A DNA stretch of 7,076 nt, taken from positions 1 through 7,076 of the forward strand of contig CAREUR010000003.1 in NCBI GenBank assembly GCA_948968885.1, written 5' to 3'. The translations under genes were made by a program, and so were the position numbers. The DNA is from an uncultured Eubacteriales bacterium (lineage in GTDB: Bacteria > Bacillota > Clostridia > Oscillospirales > Acutalibacteraceae). How positions within the stretch are numbered: position 1 is the stretch's first letter; each line of letters starts with the position of its first letter. The notes beneath the pieces were generated by a model that saw only the letters and a program-made list of their open reading frames with translations, made no database searches and was not told the origin of the DNA. Below, in pieces: positions 5,673 through 7,076 of the stretch.

Positions 5673-5699
5673 GCATGCTTTATAATAAAGGAGTTATTT

Positions 5700-7076
5700 A
5701 TGGACAAAAATGAAAAATATCTGTTGTGGCGCAGCCAGGATCTTTTTGACGCTGACTTGATTGACGAATTAAATTCTATTTGCGAAAATGATGCTGAAAT
5801 AACGGATCGGTTTTACAAAGACTTAAGTTTTGGGACGGGTGGCTTGCGCGGAATCATTGGCGCCGGGACTAATCGGATAAACGTATACACTGTTGGCAAG
5901 GCTACTCAGGGGCTCGCAAATTATTTGAACAAGAATTACAAAAGCCCGAAAGTTGCCGTCGCGTACGACAGCCGCATAAAATCTGACGTTTTTGCCAGAG
6001 AGGCTGCTAGAATCTTAGCTGCAAACAATATTAAAGTTGTCATGTATAGTGAGCTCATGCCGACTCCGGCGCTATCCTTTGCGGTGAGGCATCTAAAATG
6101 TACCGCTGGAATTGTAATTACGGCAAGTCATAATCCTGCAGAATATAACGGCTACAAGGTTTATGGCGAAGATGGTTGCCAAATTGCCAATGATGTCGCC
6201 GATGCTGTGCTTAAAGAGATTAACAGCACCGATATTTTTAGCGGCGTTAAGCGTATGGACTTTAACGATGCTCTAAATAGCAGACTTATAGAGTACATCG
6301 GCGAGGATGACGTCCGTGCCTTTTGGCATGCCGTTAGCTCGCAAGCTTTAAACAGAAATATTTCTAATAAAGAAAATTTAAAAATAGTTTATACTCCGCT
6401 AAATGGCGCCGGACTTCGCTGTGTTACCAATGTTTTAAAAATGAATGATTTTTCTGACGTGACGGTTGTTGCAAGTCAAGAAAAGCCGGACGGGCACTTT
6501 TCGACCTGCCCTTACCCTAATCCCGAGGTTAAGGAGGCTCTTTGCGAGGGCCTGAAGGTGTGCAAAGGCTGCAACGCGGACATTTTGCTTGCGACCGACC
6601 CCGACTGCGACCGCATTGGAATTGCTGTTAAGCATGATGGTGACTACGAGTTTCTTTCTGGTAACGAGGTTGGGGTGCTGCTGTTTGACTACATATGTAA
6701 GACGAGGTGCGCCAACAACACGATGCCACAGAATCCGATTTGCATAAAGACCATTGTTACGACCGATATGATTTATCCGATTGCCAAAAAGTACGGTGTT
6801 CGGGTAATTGACGTGCTGACCGGTTTTAAATTTATTGGTGAACAAATTGGTCTGCTTGAAAAACGCGGCACGGCGGAGCAATACATTTTCGGCTTTGAGG
6901 AGAGCTACGGCTATCTCTCTGGCACTCATGTCCGCGACAAGGACGCCGTAAACGCCGCTTTGCTAATTTGCGAAATGACCGTGTTTTATCGCAACCAAGG
7001 CTTGACTCTTATCGACGTTATTAACAGTCTGTATCGCGAATTTGGGCATTATAAAAATGTTTTGAAGAGTTTTACG
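5700..7076 (+). CDS. pgcA: Alpha-phosphoglucomutase / phospho-sugar mutase (3' end outside window)
   Basis: The first 459 codons are present in one unbroken frame. Members of the alpha-D-phosphohexomutase family exchange phosphate between C1 and C6 of glucose or mannose in the cytosol, feeding glycogen, UDP-glucose and envelope sugars. Visible hallmarks in order: GTGGLRG (45-51), the active-site loop TASHNP (141-146) with the phosphoserine Ser143, the metal loop DPDCDR (300-305), and the sugar-binding GFEESYGYL (398-406). Full-length pgcA-type proteins are about 560-580 residues, so roughly 110 residues, including the phosphate-binding domain, lie beyond the right edge. AAAGGAG at 5687-5693, six bases ahead, fixes the ATG at 5700. 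Glucose versus mannose preference cannot be settled here; the EESYGYL loop favours glucomutase. This is a normal host gene with its own promoter. Confidence 0.92.
   Translation, partial: MDKNEKYLLWRSQDLFDADLIDELNSICENDAEITDRFYKDLSFGTGGLRGIIGAGTNRINVYTVGKATQGLANYLNKNYKSPKVAVAYDSRIKSDVFAREAARILAANNIKVVMYSELMPTPALSFAVRHLKCTAGIVITASHNPAEYNGYKVYGEDGCQIANDVADAVLKEINSTDIFSGVKRMDFNDALNSRLIEYIGEDDVRAFWHAVSSQALNRNISNKENLKIVYTPLNGAGLRCVTNVLKMNDFSDVTVVASQEKPDGHFSTCPYPNPEVKEALCEGLKVCKGCNADILLATDPDCDRIGIAVKHDGDYEFLSGNEVGVLLFDYICKTRCANNTMPQNPICIKTIVTTDMIYPIAKKYGVRVIDVLTGFKFIGEQIGLLEKRGTAEQYIFGFEESYGYLSGTHVRDKDAVNAALLICEMTVFYRNQGLTLIDVINSLYREFGHYKNVLKSFT

Noticed and set aside
6435..6929. 164-residue minus-strand reading frame
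   Set aside because: It lies wholly antisense to the well-supported phosphoglucomutase gene and has no ribosome site or recognisable domain.

Overview
The window looks like the right-hand end of a decayed temperate-phage remnant that stops at a pair of host tRNA-Ala genes, followed by a host sugar-phosphate mutase gene. The moderate-to-low GC content, AAGGAG-type ribosome sites, TTGNNN-17-TATAAT promoters and the look of the mutase all suggest a Firmicute, probably a Clostridia-class gut-type bacterium. The genus cannot be told from this sequence.

Bases 1-1970 hold a phage replication module read rightward: the last codons of a single-stranded DNA-binding protein (acidic tail ending DDYLPF), a winged-helix replication initiator, and a DnaB-type helicase cut off after SQLNR. 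Inside the initiator gene are three full 23-bp tandem direct repeats plus a partial fourth. They are followed directly by an AT-rich stretch, a lambda-type iteron origin layout that I think is the most interesting signal here.

Bases 1971-2349 carry a short orphan reading frame, a strong rho-independent terminator and a GC-rich block with repeats that may be the packaging (cos-like) site. Next come a P27-type small terminase subunit (TTG start) and the first 113 codons of a large terminase subunit. The latter is split inside its Walker A motif by a group II intron. The 5' ribozyme part of the intron (3043 to about 3740) is well preserved, and its likely EBS1 and EBS2 match the exon. Its reverse transcriptase has two frameshifts and is cut off after RT7.

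At about 4857 the intron joins directly to a fragment of a second, different large terminase (FGIVDKN ... RKNGKST). This is followed by a broken tyrosine integrase (HDLRYSC box) that ends close to the 3' end of a tRNA-Ala gene, the classic place for phage attachment. So at least two terminase lineages and several deletions are stacked in this remnant, and no phage-producing function can remain here.

The host part has tRNA-Ala(UGC) and tRNA-Ala(GGC) on the minus strand with a near-perfect extended -10 promoter. A divergent promoter, a leader hairpin and the first 459 codons of an alpha-phosphoglucomutase (pgcA type) follow on the plus strand.
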